Of a stretch of 31,871 nt of DNA, positions 18,401 through 25,554 are shown piece after piece. Positions within the stretch are counted from its first letter, which is position 1, and the number at the start of each line of letters is the position of its first letter. Below the pieces are notes generated by a model that had not been told where the DNA came from, searched no databases, and saw nothing but the letters and a program-made list of their open reading frames with translations. The DNA comes from a virus, in the IMG/VR virus record IMGVR_UViG_3300031659_000049, positions 1 to 31,871 of that record; one strand, given 5' to 3'. The translations under genes and the position numbers were made by a program.

Positions 18401-19272
18401 GCATTAGCGGTTACAATACCTGCAACAGCAAGCGTAGAAGCCATATCTACAGCACCATCAATGTCAACAACATCAAGGTTAGTAGTTCCATCTACATCAA
18501 TGTCACCAGAAATATCTAAAGAAGAAGCAGTCAAGACACCTGTAACGCCAAGAGTACCTGCAATGGTTGCGTTTACATCTACATCTAGTGTATCTATGTG
18601 TGCAGTACCATCAAGATATAAGTCTCTCCATTCCTGCGAAGAGCTTCCAAGGTCAAATGCACTGTCAGTATTAGGAATAATATTACTGTTTACATCAGCA
18701 CCGAATACAACATTATCGCTTGCCGCGTCACCTAGAGTAAGCGTACCGCCATTAAGCGTTGTAGTACCAGTAACTACAAGAGTTCCACCGATAGTTGTAT
18801 TGCCTGTTATACCTAGTGTGCCGCCAACAGTTGTGTTGCCTGTTACTCCAAGAGTACCTGCAATGGTTGCGTTAGCGTCTACGTCTAAGGTGTCTACGTG
18901 GATTGTTCCATCAAAGTAGCCGTCTTTAAACTCTAAAGAACTTGTACCTAAATCTATATCACTATCAGTAACAGGAACGATTGCACCATCTTGGATGCGA
19001 ATCTGCTCGACTGCTGAACCACCAACCTCTACAAAGACTCCCCAACGATTGTTAGAACTGTCTACTACAATCTTGTTTAAGAAGTTCTGATCACCAATTG
19101 TATGTATGTTACCACCTTCAGCCGCACCGCCATCGTGTTGGTGTCCGGTAGTGCCAGTAGTAGTGTATGCAAACGCAGATACAAGTTTATTGTATTCGTC
19201 ATTGAAAAGAGCGGCTGTGATTGTATCGCCATCTGTAAGTGTGCTTTGTCGTGTATAACTTGTTCCTGCCAT
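15421..19272 (-). CDS. Tail fibre with C-terminal S74 intramolecular chaperone
   Basis: A 1283-residue fibre. The N-terminus (1-120) carries TGHQHDGG, an HxH motif common in phage fibres, then DLGSSxxEWxDLYLDGTAHIDTLDV-type repeats. The long middle is made of short beta repeats (GTLGVTGNTTVGG, LTLDVAG, ITALTLDMSAAGAATF), typical of trimeric fibre shafts. The C-terminal 98 residues are a peptidase S74 / endosialidase-type chaperone: S1186-D-E-R-L-K1191 matches the Ser-Lys catalytic dyad, followed by GFIAQELHKTYPEAV and a terminal helix. The chaperone helps trimer folding and then cuts itself off before S1186 in known relatives. The fibre should recognise the host surface. The receptor cannot be told from sequence. 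Confidence 0.93.
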   Translation of the reverse strand: MAGTSYTRQSTLTDGDTITAALFNDEYNKLVSAFAYTTTGTTGHQHDGGAAEGGNIHTIGDQNFLNKIVVDSSNNRWGVFVEVGGSAVEQIRIQDGAIVPVTDSDIDLGTSSLEFKDGYFDGTIHVDTLDVDANATIAGTLGVTGNTTVGGTLGITGNTTIGGTLVVTGTTTLNGGTLTLGDAASDNVVFGADVNSNIIPNTDSAFDLGSSSQEWRDLYLDGTAHIDTLDVDVNATIAGTLGVTGVLTASSLDISGDIDVDGTTNLDVVDIDGAVDMASTLAVAGIVTANAGVKVDNITIDGTEIDSSGALTLDVAGNITLDADGGTVTFADAGSSLGTITSSGYSGTAAVATTVTITDNENTNENNAIVFTAGGDLDGGNLGLESDGDLKYNPSTGTLTVPNVSVSGTFTTVNSVTMDSNNAVIFEGSTADAHETTLTSVDATADRTITLPNVSGTVPVLAVASNTQITSTPEELNALDGITAVVGELNALDIGSTAVGTAVASKAVILDSNKDYTGIRNLTITGELDAATLDVSGAIDVAGTTNLDVVDIDGAVDISGNLNMSGSGLIRTTDGSAANPGIRIGVDNDNGIYRPSNNTIGFSTAGTERMHIDAAGIDVTGTVTATGTSVFASLDISGDIDVDGTTNLDVVDIDGAVDMASTLAVAGVVTANAGVVVDNITIDGTQIDLSSGDLTLDVAGLIVLDAGNQGVVQIKDDGTVYGTLFKSGSNFFIESNISDGDISFRGSDGGSNVTALTLDMSAAGAATFNAAINVGGTITGDDGLTIDGGAGNAFLSVGSNTGSWVWKNYQDSHKLALEDSDGTGEVLNFSTSGVASFSNNIVTSSGKVIVGSTSSVFTNSIISATSSTGPVVGAQSTAAAHYAGGFHNTASGAVDLVAFYTGSGALAGSIETGSSGEFIIESSISDKDLVFKGNDGGSAITALTLDMSTGGTAYFGDDVRLTDNHAIRLGTDGDIVFYHDNSNGYLENGTGNLTLDVTGVIVLDADNAGVIQLKDGGTHYGSFFTSSDALNIQSNVNNGEMLFKGVDGGSGITALTLDMSAAGAATFNAGVFAGSASSFPSIKINNNSYIGSANNATAIQIATSGAVTFSSAITALSASTSVVTAYLANSNSSIANSASSILYLQTSGDAAIQDGYKMVTFADSDTVLGSISTAATSSNVAYNTSSDERLKENIVDMPSQLANILKVQPRQFDWKKHGNTSTGFIAQELHKTYPEAVSVGLEDEKKNPWSVDYGRLTPYIIKAMQEQQTLIESLTARITALEE
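17221..17382 (-). repeat. Fibre coding repeat, copy 2
   Basis: Encodes SLDISGDIDVDGTTNLDVV and the following stretch up to DNITIDGT. It is nearly identical at protein level to 18367-18528, but many third codon positions differ. The two copies lie 382 codons apart. Confidence 0.85.
18367..18528 (-). repeat. Fibre coding repeat, copy 1
   Basis: Partner of 17221-17382. The 54-codon block is the same in protein sequence except for a few Val/Ile/Lys changes. A shorter, more distant copy lies near 17580-17690. Confidence 0.85.
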
Positions 19273-19278
19273 GTCTGG

Positions 19279-20880
19279 TTATCTCCTGCCTGATGGGACG
19301 TAATCAACGTATAAGCCGTTAATTGCATAGGGTGCGTTTTGGTCATCACTGGTAATTCTAAAGTTTGCTACGTGTCCACTGCCTTCTACTGCCTGTCTAA
19401 ACATTGGGTCTTTACTGCCACCAAATGTAGCCGCCGCAAATATTGCTGATCCAAAAGCCGAAGGAATTGGAATACCCTCTACTGGATATATTGGAGGCTG
19501 TGGAATATCTAAAGATTCGTAGTCGTATCTAAGTCTTAAAGATGGGAGTATCTGTCCTTCAGGGGAAACAGATATTTTTACGTAGTATAAAGTTTTTCGA
19601 GTTCCAATGTCTCCAAAGTCATAATTGGGTGTAGTATACTTTGCGCTAATATTAAAAGCTATTCCTGAGTCAGAAAAAGCATTTCCTGTATCGTGGTTGT
19701 AAATATAACCTTTATTATCTCCGTGGAATGTATTTTCTACACCGTCTTTGTTAAATCCTGATGTTAATCCTGTTGCTTGTATTCCTTTTGTTTCAGACCA
19801 CTCAAAACCGTTAGGTGTTAAAGTTCCAATAATTCCTAGTGCAGAAGATGATCCACCTCCTACCTGACTAAAGAATAATCTATACTGAGACTTACTGCGG
19901 AGTACTGTGCTTGTAAGTGTAAAGGTGTTTACAGAGTTTGCAAGTGTAGCTATTACTGATTGTATCTGCCTACTTACTGATCCTAATTCAACGTCACCAA
20001 TACGTGCTGTACCTGCTACTGAACGAATACCATCTGGGCTAAGGAATACTAAGTCACCACCAATCTCCTGAATACTATGAGAGCTAAGGCAACCTACGTT
20101 TTGTGTTACTGGAACTATTGCAATATTAGTAGAACTATTTATATTTATAAGCTTGTGAATACTGTTGCGGCAGAAAATCATTAAGTCGTTACGAAAACTT
20201 TTAATGCCTACTACTTGATCTGGAAGTACAATAGCTCCACCTGTAGAACCAGAAAAATCACTAGGATCTAAAAGATTACTATAAAAGATTGTGTTCTTTG
20301 CGCTTGGTGATCCTGCAACAACTAAGTGACTGTCGTGAATAACACATACTGTAGGAGATGTTGTTCCATCTACTGTTACTTCTTCTGCAAAGAATGTGCG
20401 AGAAGCTAAGCCACCAGTGCCTGTCATATTAAATAAGAAAGGCTTGTTTATCCCATCAGTGATTATAAGCTGACCGTAGTCGCTGTTACCTTCAAAGATT
20501 GTAAAAGTTACTTGGGCTTGTCCAGTTCTTGCATCTACGCTACGGTTACTAAAGGTTGTGAAGTTGTCTCCTCCACTGGCTACGCTTGCTTTGTTTAACT
20601 GTAACCAACTTGCTCCATCAACACTAAAGAAAATACCTGTACCGCTACAAACAACTACACCGTCTGCATAAACTTTAAGTCCTAATACAGTTTCACCACC
20701 ATTAGGTCGATTAGATCCAAAAGCTGAGTAACCATTTATACGTCTGTACCCGCCATCTGGATTCACTTCAAAGTTTAATAACTCTGTAGCAACTCCGGGC
20801 TGAGCAAGCATTTCAAGCTGATTAAGGTTGGTGTTTAACCCGCCTCTACAAGAGATACCAAAGGGTTGTGAAGCGGCCAT
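19279..20880 (-). CDS. Tail nozzle / tail tubular protein B-like
   Basis: A 533-residue protein rich in beta structure. The start (FGISCRGGLNTNLNQLEMLAQPGVATELLNFEVNPDGGYRRINGY, with GGLNT followed by LxNFEVNPDGGYRRxxGY) is typical of the large ring protein that forms the lower tail tube in short-tailed phages, the T7 gp12 / P22 gp10 role. Repeated loops of the form GDLVFLSPDGIRSV and IKSFRNDLMIFCRNSIHKL suggest a beta-propeller. It follows the adaptor gene with a TAATG overlap, the standard A-then-B order of tail tubular genes. The role is inferred from order and fold-type; similarity to a particular phage was not tested. Confidence 0.8.
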   Translation of the reverse strand: MAASQPFGISCRGGLNTNLNQLEMLAQPGVATELLNFEVNPDGGYRRINGYSAFGSNRPNGGETVLGLKVYADGVVVCSGTGIFFSVDGASWLQLNKASVASGGDNFTTFSNRSVDARTGQAQVTFTIFEGNSDYGQLIITDGINKPFLFNMTGTGGLASRTFFAEEVTVDGTTSPTVCVIHDSHLVVAGSPSAKNTIFYSNLLDPSDFSGSTGGAIVLPDQVVGIKSFRNDLMIFCRNSIHKLININSSTNIAIVPVTQNVGCLSSHSIQEIGGDLVFLSPDGIRSVAGTARIGDVELGSVSRQIQSVIATLANSVNTFTLTSTVLRSKSQYRLFFSQVGGGSSSALGIIGTLTPNGFEWSETKGIQATGLTSGFNKDGVENTFHGDNKGYIYNHDTGNAFSDSGIAFNISAKYTTPNYDFGDIGTRKTLYYVKISVSPEGQILPSLRLRYDYESLDIPQPPIYPVEGIPIPSAFGSAIFAAATFGGSKDPMFRQAVEGSGHVANFRITSDDQNAPYAINGLYVDYVPSGRR

Positions 20881-21650
20881 TAAACATACCTCATCCGATC
20901 ATCTTTAATATATGTAGGCGTAGGCTCAATAAGGTTAGAACGCATACTGCGTAATCCTTTTTTGTAATCATCTAATGCGAATGATGCCGCCTGTGGATTG
21001 TCTTTGAACTGCCAGATATAGTACCTAGCTCTAGCTTGTAGAACACCAGTATACAAATCTGGGAAAACTATATTGTCGCCATGAGCAACTAGTTTTGTTG
21101 GTAGGTTCCACGCATAAAACCAAACGCGGTATACCTTATCGGGAATAGGGCTGAGTCCAAACTTACGTGAGTCTGGGCTTCTAATAACGGCAGAAGGAAC
21201 ACCGTAGTTTTGTGTGTCTGCATCGTCTAGGTTCTCTCCAATTCTGCGAAAGTCTTTCCATTCTTCAGTTGTTAAGAATTTAAGGTTGCGACTTATGTAC
21301 GGAGGAGATTCTCCAGATACGCCTACAGTAGTAAGATAAAAGTTATCCCAATCTATTGAACTGTAGTCGGTTGTAATATTAGAACTAGCAGGTTTTAACT
21401 CAAAGAAACGCTGACCTATAACTGTCTCAACAAATACGTTTCCGTACATTGGATCTACTGTGCCACTTTCTGCAACAGATAAGAAAGGCCATTGAGGTTC
21501 TTGAGTTATAATATCAAAGTAAGCTCTATTTACTGAGTCTTTAACGTGTTGCTGTACGCCTAACGCACTTGAAAAGGTTGATGCAGTTAAGGCAACTTCA
21601 TTGAGTTCACGAAGAAGTTCATTAGTTAGTTCAAGGTAAGTTGTTGCCAT
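20880..21650 (-). CDS. Tail tubular protein A / gp4-like head-tail adaptor
   Basis: A 256-residue protein starting MATTYLELTNELLRELNEVALT, with VQQHVKDSVNRAYFDIITQEPQWPFL near residues 31-56 and a late RARYYIWQFKDNPQAASFALDDYKKGLRSMR helix. This helical N-terminus, W/P-rich middle and YKKGL-type end are the pattern of gp4/tail tubular A adaptors that dock on the portal and hold the nozzle. It lies directly before the nozzle gene (TAATG overlap) and after the capsid gene, as expected. Confidence is high in the class, moderate in the exact homologue. Confidence 0.85.
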   Translation of the reverse strand: MATTYLELTNELLRELNEVALTASTFSSALGVQQHVKDSVNRAYFDIITQEPQWPFLSVAESGTVDPMYGNVFVETVIGQRFFELKPASSNITTDYSSIDWDNFYLTTVGVSGESPPYISRNLKFLTTEEWKDFRRIGENLDDADTQNYGVPSAVIRSPDSRKFGLSPIPDKVYRVWFYAWNLPTKLVAHGDNIVFPDLYTGVLQARARYYIWQFKDNPQAASFALDDYKKGLRSMRSNLIEPTPTYIKDDRMRYV

Positions 21651-21653
21651 ATC

Positions 21654-21827
21654 TTATTGCGCCTTTGATTTAGTTTCAGTTTCTTTCTTTCCAAAGATAG
21701 CATCCCAGTTATCTTCGTATTTCTTTTTGTTCTCTGGCTTATACCAACTTCCTGTATCGCCTAGTATCTTTCCTTTACTTCTGCCTTGTATCATCACAGG
21801 CTTTGTGTTGCTTCCAAGTATTGCCAT
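21654..21827 (-). CDS. Small basic hypothetical protein
   Basis: A 57-residue protein, MAILGSNTKPVMIQGRSKGK at the N-terminus, then ILGDTGSWYKPENKKKYEDNWDAIF and a Lys/Thr tail. The start has AAGAGG five bases upstream, and the stop is three bases before the adaptor start. It fills the space between the capsid and adaptor genes, where other podoviruses may encode small head-completion or decoration proteins. No family is recognised and no fold can be named. Confidence 0.8.
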   Translation of the reverse strand: MAILGSNTKPVMIQGRSKGKILGDTGSWYKPENKKKYEDNWDAIFGKKETETKSKAQ

Positions 21828-21845
21828 TATAACCTCTTAAAGATC

Positions 21846-21865
21846 AGGGGGCTTTTACACCCCCT
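21846..21865 (-). terminator. GC-rich hairpin after the capsid gene
   Basis: AGGGGG (21846-21851) pairs with CCCCCT (21860-21865) across an 8-base loop. It lies 15 bases past the capsid stop and before the ribosome site of the small gene. On the minus strand it is followed by TGATCTTTAAG rather than a clear T-run, so it may be a leaky terminator or an mRNA-stabilising 3' hairpin that raises capsid protein yield. Confidence 0.55.
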
Positions 21866-21880
21866 TCTCTAATTGCTTAC

Positions 21881-22870
21881 TTAGTCGATACCGTAGAACG
21901 CAGAAACAAGTGCGTCAGGGCGTAAAACTTTAGCACCGTAAACGTGCAAACCACGACAGATGTCGCCAAAGCTATCTGGGTCACGAAGAACCTCAGTGCT
22001 TGTAATGGTCTGAGCCGTTGCAGTAGAACTCATGTGTCCTGCAAGGATCTGACCTGCGGCATTAGAAGTAGCAGGTACGTTGTTAGACTTGTACATATCA
22101 AAACCACGTAGCTTACCAGAAGATACCAATCCATTGCGGATTCCACCTTGTCCGGCGTTGAAGTCTACAGACATTAACTTAGAGCTAGATTGTCCAAGTT
22201 GCTCGTAGAAGCTAGGTGGTGCCAAGAACCAACGTCCTTCCTCTGGGATGTTTTGCTCGTCAAGAAGACGCGCCATGTGTGCCATGACATCCAAAGGATC
22301 ATGCTCGTTAGAACCGAAACCAATGTCCAAGTTACCAGTGCCGTCAAGAGTTCCTGCGGCTAGGTCAGTAGCACTATCGCTACCAAGGATGTGGTTAGGG
22401 CTTGAAGCTGAAACACCTGCAAACATCTTAGCAATTACACCTGCGTCAAATGCGTCACGCAAAGCGTAAGCGGCAGATGAAGATGCAACTTCTTTAAAGT
22501 TTACGTGAGACATAGCTGTTTCAATATCATCAACTTTGAACTTGAATGCGTTAGCAATATCAACGATCAAAGTAGTTTCAATGTCAGTCAGCTTAGTCTG
22601 AGCTACGTCAGCGCCACGCTCATAAGCGGCTACAGTGATTACTGGCTCTTTGATGATCTTTACAGAGTCACCGAAACCTGTGATTTCACCACTGTAATCA
22701 GTGTTGGTAATTGCTTCAGCTACCGATGCCTTACGGAAGAAGTTAAGAACCTTCTTAGAAAAGACTGAGGGTAGGAAGAAGCTGTTAGTTTGACCAGTAA
22801 CTGAGTTACCAAAGTTACCGTTTGTGTCTGTGCTTTGCTCAAATAGAGCGTCTGATGTGTTAAAAGCCAT
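21881..22870 (-). CDS. Major capsid protein
   Basis: A 329-residue protein. The N-terminus (AFNTSDALFEQSTDTNGNFG) is followed by FFLPSVFSKKVLNFFRKASVAEAITNTDYSGEI, an N-arm and strand typical of HK97-fold coats. Then come GFGDSVKIIKEPVITVAAYERGADV, IPEEGRWFLAPPSFYEQL and MYKSNNVPA, signatures of podovirus coat proteins of the T7/marine type. It sits directly after the scaffold gene and before the tail adaptor. No separate protease or large N-terminal pro-region is visible, so assembly is probably scaffold-driven. The start has GGAG nine bases upstream. Confidence 0.92.
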   Translation of the reverse strand: MAFNTSDALFEQSTDTNGNFGNSVTGQTNSFFLPSVFSKKVLNFFRKASVAEAITNTDYSGEITGFGDSVKIIKEPVITVAAYERGADVAQTKLTDIETTLIVDIANAFKFKVDDIETAMSHVNFKEVASSSAAYALRDAFDAGVIAKMFAGVSASSPNHILGSDSATDLAAGTLDGTGNLDIGFGSNEHDPLDVMAHMARLLDEQNIPEEGRWFLAPPSFYEQLGQSSSKLMSVDFNAGQGGIRNGLVSSGKLRGFDMYKSNNVPATSNAAGQILAGHMSSTATAQTITSTEVLRDPDSFGDICRGLHVYGAKVLRPDALVSAFYGID

Positions 22871-22901
22871 GTTATGTTACTCCAAAAAAAGACAATAATG
22901 T

Positions 22902-23750
22902 TTAATCTACTATCCTGCCTTCCATAATAGCTAGGTCAATATCGGCTTCATACTTGTCGAATTGAGCCATAGACAGTTTAGTGATTTCCCGTTGTGACCA
23001 AATCTTAGGCTCTTTGGAATCTATTTGAGTAGTTCTCGTAGATACCATGTCTGCCGCTGAAGATTTGGGGGCTTGTGATTTTCTTGTCTTCTGCTTACTT
23101 CCAATCTTAATACCATTTTCCATCTTATAAAGATCAATAGCTTTTATCGCTAATGAAACATTGTCTGGGTTTTCATAGATCCAACCTTGAATTGCTTCTG
23201 GTTGTTCCTTAGCCCATTCGTGAAACTTGTCATCGCCTCGTATATCCTCAAAATCAGGATGTCGAGAACGCAGTGTAGTCTCCGCTTCTCTACGTTGAAT
23301 GTTTAGCTCTCGTTCTTCAAGAACAGACATCTTAGTTTTCAAAGCTTGTAGTTGCTGTTCACTTTGTAAGTGTGCAACGGTTTCTACAGTTTCATATAGA
23401 TCAGGATACTGCTCTCTAAAATTTTCAAGATCTTCGGTTGACTTAGGCGGGGCATACGCAGGTTGCGTCTCTTGTGCCATCGCTGTAAGCTGTAGTTCTT
23501 TCTGTTTAAAATCAGCTATCTTCTGATCGTAGTGTTTCTTTAGGTCATCGTATCGTTTTTTATAATTTGTATTTCCTTTGGGAGCTTCTTCTACTTGTTC
23601 AGGGGCCGCAGAGCGGGTAGCCTGTGAGGGTTCTTCAAAGAAAAGCGTATCTGCTTTACCTCTACTTGGAGCATCTGGCGTGTGCCAAGCCTTCTTAGAG
23701 TTATACGGATTCGCAGTTGGTTCTTCCATTTGTTCGTTTGCAGTTGACAT
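22902..23750 (-). CDS. Capsid scaffolding protein
   Basis: A 282-residue, strongly charged, helical protein. A disordered N-terminus (MSTANEQMEEPTANPYNSKK) is followed by coiled coil (NYKKRYDDLKKHYDQKIADFKQKELQL and HLQSEQQLQALKTKMSVLEERELNIQRREAE), a central acidic part and a Lys-rich C-terminus that usually binds the coat. It lies directly before the major capsid gene, the standard scaffold place. I start at ATG 23750 rather than the GTG at 23759 because AGGAG is ten bases before the ATG but only one base before the GTG. Confidence 0.87.
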   Translation of the reverse strand: MSTANEQMEEPTANPYNSKKAWHTPDAPSRGKADTLFFEEPSQATRSAAPEQVEEAPKGNTNYKKRYDDLKKHYDQKIADFKQKELQLTAMAQETQPAYAPPKSTEDLENFREQYPDLYETVETVAHLQSEQQLQALKTKMSVLEERELNIQRREAETTLRSRHPDFEDIRGDDKFHEWAKEQPEAIQGWIYENPDNVSLAIKAIDLYKMENGIKIGSKQKTRKSQAPKSSAADMVSTRTTQIDSKEPKIWSQREITKLSMAQFDKYEADIDLAIMEGRIVD

Positions 23751-23783
23751 ATTGATCACACTCCTGTTGGGGCTTGCTAGTCT

Positions 23784-23841
23784 TTCAAGGTGGCTATATT
23801 ACTCGCGTTTGTAATATAGGGTCTTGATACTTCAAGGTGGC
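23784..23841 (-). promoter_or_regulatory. Direct repeat flanking a 9-bp stem hairpin, upstream of scaffold
   Basis: TTCAAGGTGGC occurs at 23784-23794 and 23831-23841 (minus: GCCACCTTGAA followed by a similar A..CAAG.CCC tail in both copies). Between them CTATATTAC (23794-23802) pairs perfectly with GTAATATAG (23811-23819) over an 8-base loop. It sits in the only sizeable gap within the structural block, just after a terminator and just before scaffold and capsid, so an internal promoter, operator or processing site is plausible. No good -35/-10 pair is visible. Confidence 0.55.
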
Positions 23842-23848
23842 CTCTAGG

Positions 23849-23880
23849 TAAAAAAATAATAAAGGGTTCAGCGAACTGAA
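23849..23880 (-). terminator. Intrinsic terminator, minus strand
   Basis: On the minus strand TTCAG-TTCG-CTGAA (23880-23867), a short stem with a UUCG loop, is followed by CCC and a T-rich run (TTTATTATTTTTTTA, to 23849). It begins seven bases after the stop of the 477-residue gene. The stem is only five pairs, so it may be partial and let part of the transcripts pass to scaffold and capsid. Confidence 0.6.
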
Positions 23881-23886
23881 GTAGCT

Positions 23887-25320
23887 TTATCGTATACTTG
23901 GCATTTGGTTAGCAGAGATCATTTGTTTCTTAACCTCTTCTTCACTATCATACGAATCCATATCGTCTTCGCTTGTTAGACCTCCAAATGCTTTCTTCAT
24001 TAAATAACCACCATCAAAGGCTTTCTCAGCTTCGTCCATCATAGTTTGTAGCTGATCAGCGCCCATTTGATCGGTAGCCTTTTTGGTGAAAACAAATTCA
24101 CCATCCGATAACCTTGCGGGAATCGAATCTGATACTCCAGTGCCAAGGCCACTTACTTCGCCTTCGCCAGAGAACTCTCCTGCAACATCCATAACCTTAT
24201 CAAAGATGCCACTTAGACGTTCATCACCTTCTAGAACGCCCATTAAATATTCTTGTTCTTCTGTATCTAAAGACTCGCCTAGTACATAGCCTACGTAGTC
24301 TTCTTCCATCTCATCATCTGGTAGCTGTGAAGCTTCTGCCGCTTCTTTCTCATCTTCTGGGATGTTGTCGTATGTGTCTTCAGGCATCTCGTCTTCCATT
24401 TCCATTTCAGGAGGCATGAGCATAGAGCCTTCAGCGTACTTTAGTTTTCCACCTACATTTTTAGCTTCGCGTACATTATACTCACGACCTTCAAATTCGA
24501 AAAACTCTGCTTTTTCTTTTTTAGCTTTTCGTTGAGCTTCTCTAAAAGCTTTTCCACTATCACTATCTTTTTTATAGGTAGGATAGTCTTCAGGATTTAT
24601 TCTTTCTTCTTCAGAGTCTGACATGACTGCAAGAGTCCCTGCACCGCCTAATAATGTTCCTGCTCCTAATCCTGCTACTCCAGTTACAGCTTTATCATCT
24701 CTTGAAGTTTTTGTAGCTCGTATTAAAGATTTAGTTCTTTCTTGATTTTCAGTTGCAGGTTTTAAAACGCTTGTTACAAAAGCATCTAAATCGCCTTTGC
24801 CCCCACCGCCAGTAGCATAGTTTTCAAACTTGCTTAAATCCCGCTGTTCAGACTTATTGTTTTTTAAAATTTGGTTAAGTTTATCAAAATTATTATCTTT
24901 GACATCATTAATAGCTGTTTGTATTTCTGCTCTTTTAGGTGGTTTTCCTTTTTTAACACTCTTGCTTTTCTTTACAGCCTCTACAATTAATTTTATTATG
25001 CCGCCCCCCGCATACTCTTCACGTTCAGGAGAACTTAATATAGAGCCACCAGACATAAACCCTTGTGTTTGATTTTCTTTAAATCTTCTGTTAGCTTCTT
25101 CTAACTTCCGATCCATTTCTTCTTGGTCTAGCCTTTCTTGATGTTCTTCAGCATCTTTAGACGACATAAATTGTTCAGGATCTTCTTCAAGCTCTTGAAT
25201 TGTAGTGTTTTCAACTCTAACTACCTTACCATCAGCATACATTGCTCTACCGCCATACATCTTGCCTTGTCTTTTTTCTTGTTGCATTCTGTAGCGTTTG
25301 TCATCCATAGATTCTTGCAT
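23887..25320 (-). CDS. Acidic virion-associated protein with SDSIPARLSDGEFV motif
   Basis: A 477-residue protein of low-complexity, highly charged sequence. It has a Lys/Gln/Met-rich start, several short Gly-Gly motifs (MYGGRAMYADGKV, GFMSGGSIL, YAGGGIIKL), a hydrophobic Gly-rich segment (GVAGLGAGTLLGGAGTLAVM, about 230-250) and a Glu/Met-rich acidic middle. The GLGTGVSDSIPARLSDGEFVFTKKATDQMGAD block near residue 400 is widespread at the ends of phage virion proteins of unknown role. It lies between portal and scaffold genes, where a head-internal or portal-bound protein would fit. The start has GAGG eight bases upstream. Confidence 0.83.
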   Translation of the reverse strand: MQESMDDKRYRMQQEKRQGKMYGGRAMYADGKVVRVENTTIQELEEDPEQFMSSKDAEEHQERLDQEEMDRKLEEANRRFKENQTQGFMSGGSILSSPEREEYAGGGIIKLIVEAVKKSKSVKKGKPPKRAEIQTAINDVKDNNFDKLNQILKNNKSEQRDLSKFENYATGGGGKGDLDAFVTSVLKPATENQERTKSLIRATKTSRDDKAVTGVAGLGAGTLLGGAGTLAVMSDSEEERINPEDYPTYKKDSDSGKAFREAQRKAKKEKAEFFEFEGREYNVREAKNVGGKLKYAEGSMLMPPEMEMEDEMPEDTYDNIPEDEKEAAEASQLPDDEMEEDYVGYVLGESLDTEEQEYLMGVLEGDERLSGIFDKVMDVAGEFSGEGEVSGLGTGVSDSIPARLSDGEFVFTKKATDQMGADQLQTMMDEAEKAFDGGYLMKKAFGGLTSEDDMDSYDSEEEVKKQMISANQMPSIR

Positions 25321-25323
25321 TTC

Positions 25324-25554
25324 TTAATCCTCAATTCTTTGTTTGGCTTCTTGTATTTGTTCTTTCAGTTGTAGCAAATTAGCCAGAGAACTCACTCTCC
25401 CCTGCTTGCGGTACAGTTCCAGTTCCGATGTTGCCACCGCCAGTGCCTGTAGCTCCAAGGTTCGGAGGTTGTTGAGATGCTCCTTGAGGGCCTCCCATAG
25501 CTCCCTGTTGTTCGTCAGGGGCGACAGCTTCGCCGCCATTTGCTTGTCCAACAT
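25324..25554 (-). CDS. Small helical protein overlapping the portal gene
   Basis: A 76-residue protein (MLDKQMAAKLSPLTNNRELW at the start, then EALKEHLNNLRTLELQ and a charged helical end) read in a different frame from the last 176 bases of the portal gene. AGGAG lies six bases before the ATG, and the stop is three bases before the next start. The LTNNRELWEALKEHLN...ELYRKQGRVSSLANLLQLKEQI pattern matches small helical proteins I know immediately downstream of portal genes in podoviruses, whose function is unknown. The overlapped portal tail is low-complexity (Gly/Gln/Pro), as expected when a region is constrained by a second frame. Confidence 0.82.
   Translation of the reverse strand: MLDKQMAAKLSPLTNNRELWEALKEHLNNLRTLELQALAVATSELELYRKQGRVSSLANLLQLKEQIQEAKQRIED

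Noticed and set aside
18257-18919. Long plus-strand open frames opposite the tail fibre (also 17732-18241 and others)
   Set aside because: Their Val/Ser/Pro-rich sequence is the complement of fibre repeats, with no ribosome site; repetitive Asp/Thr/Gly codons leave the antisense frame open.
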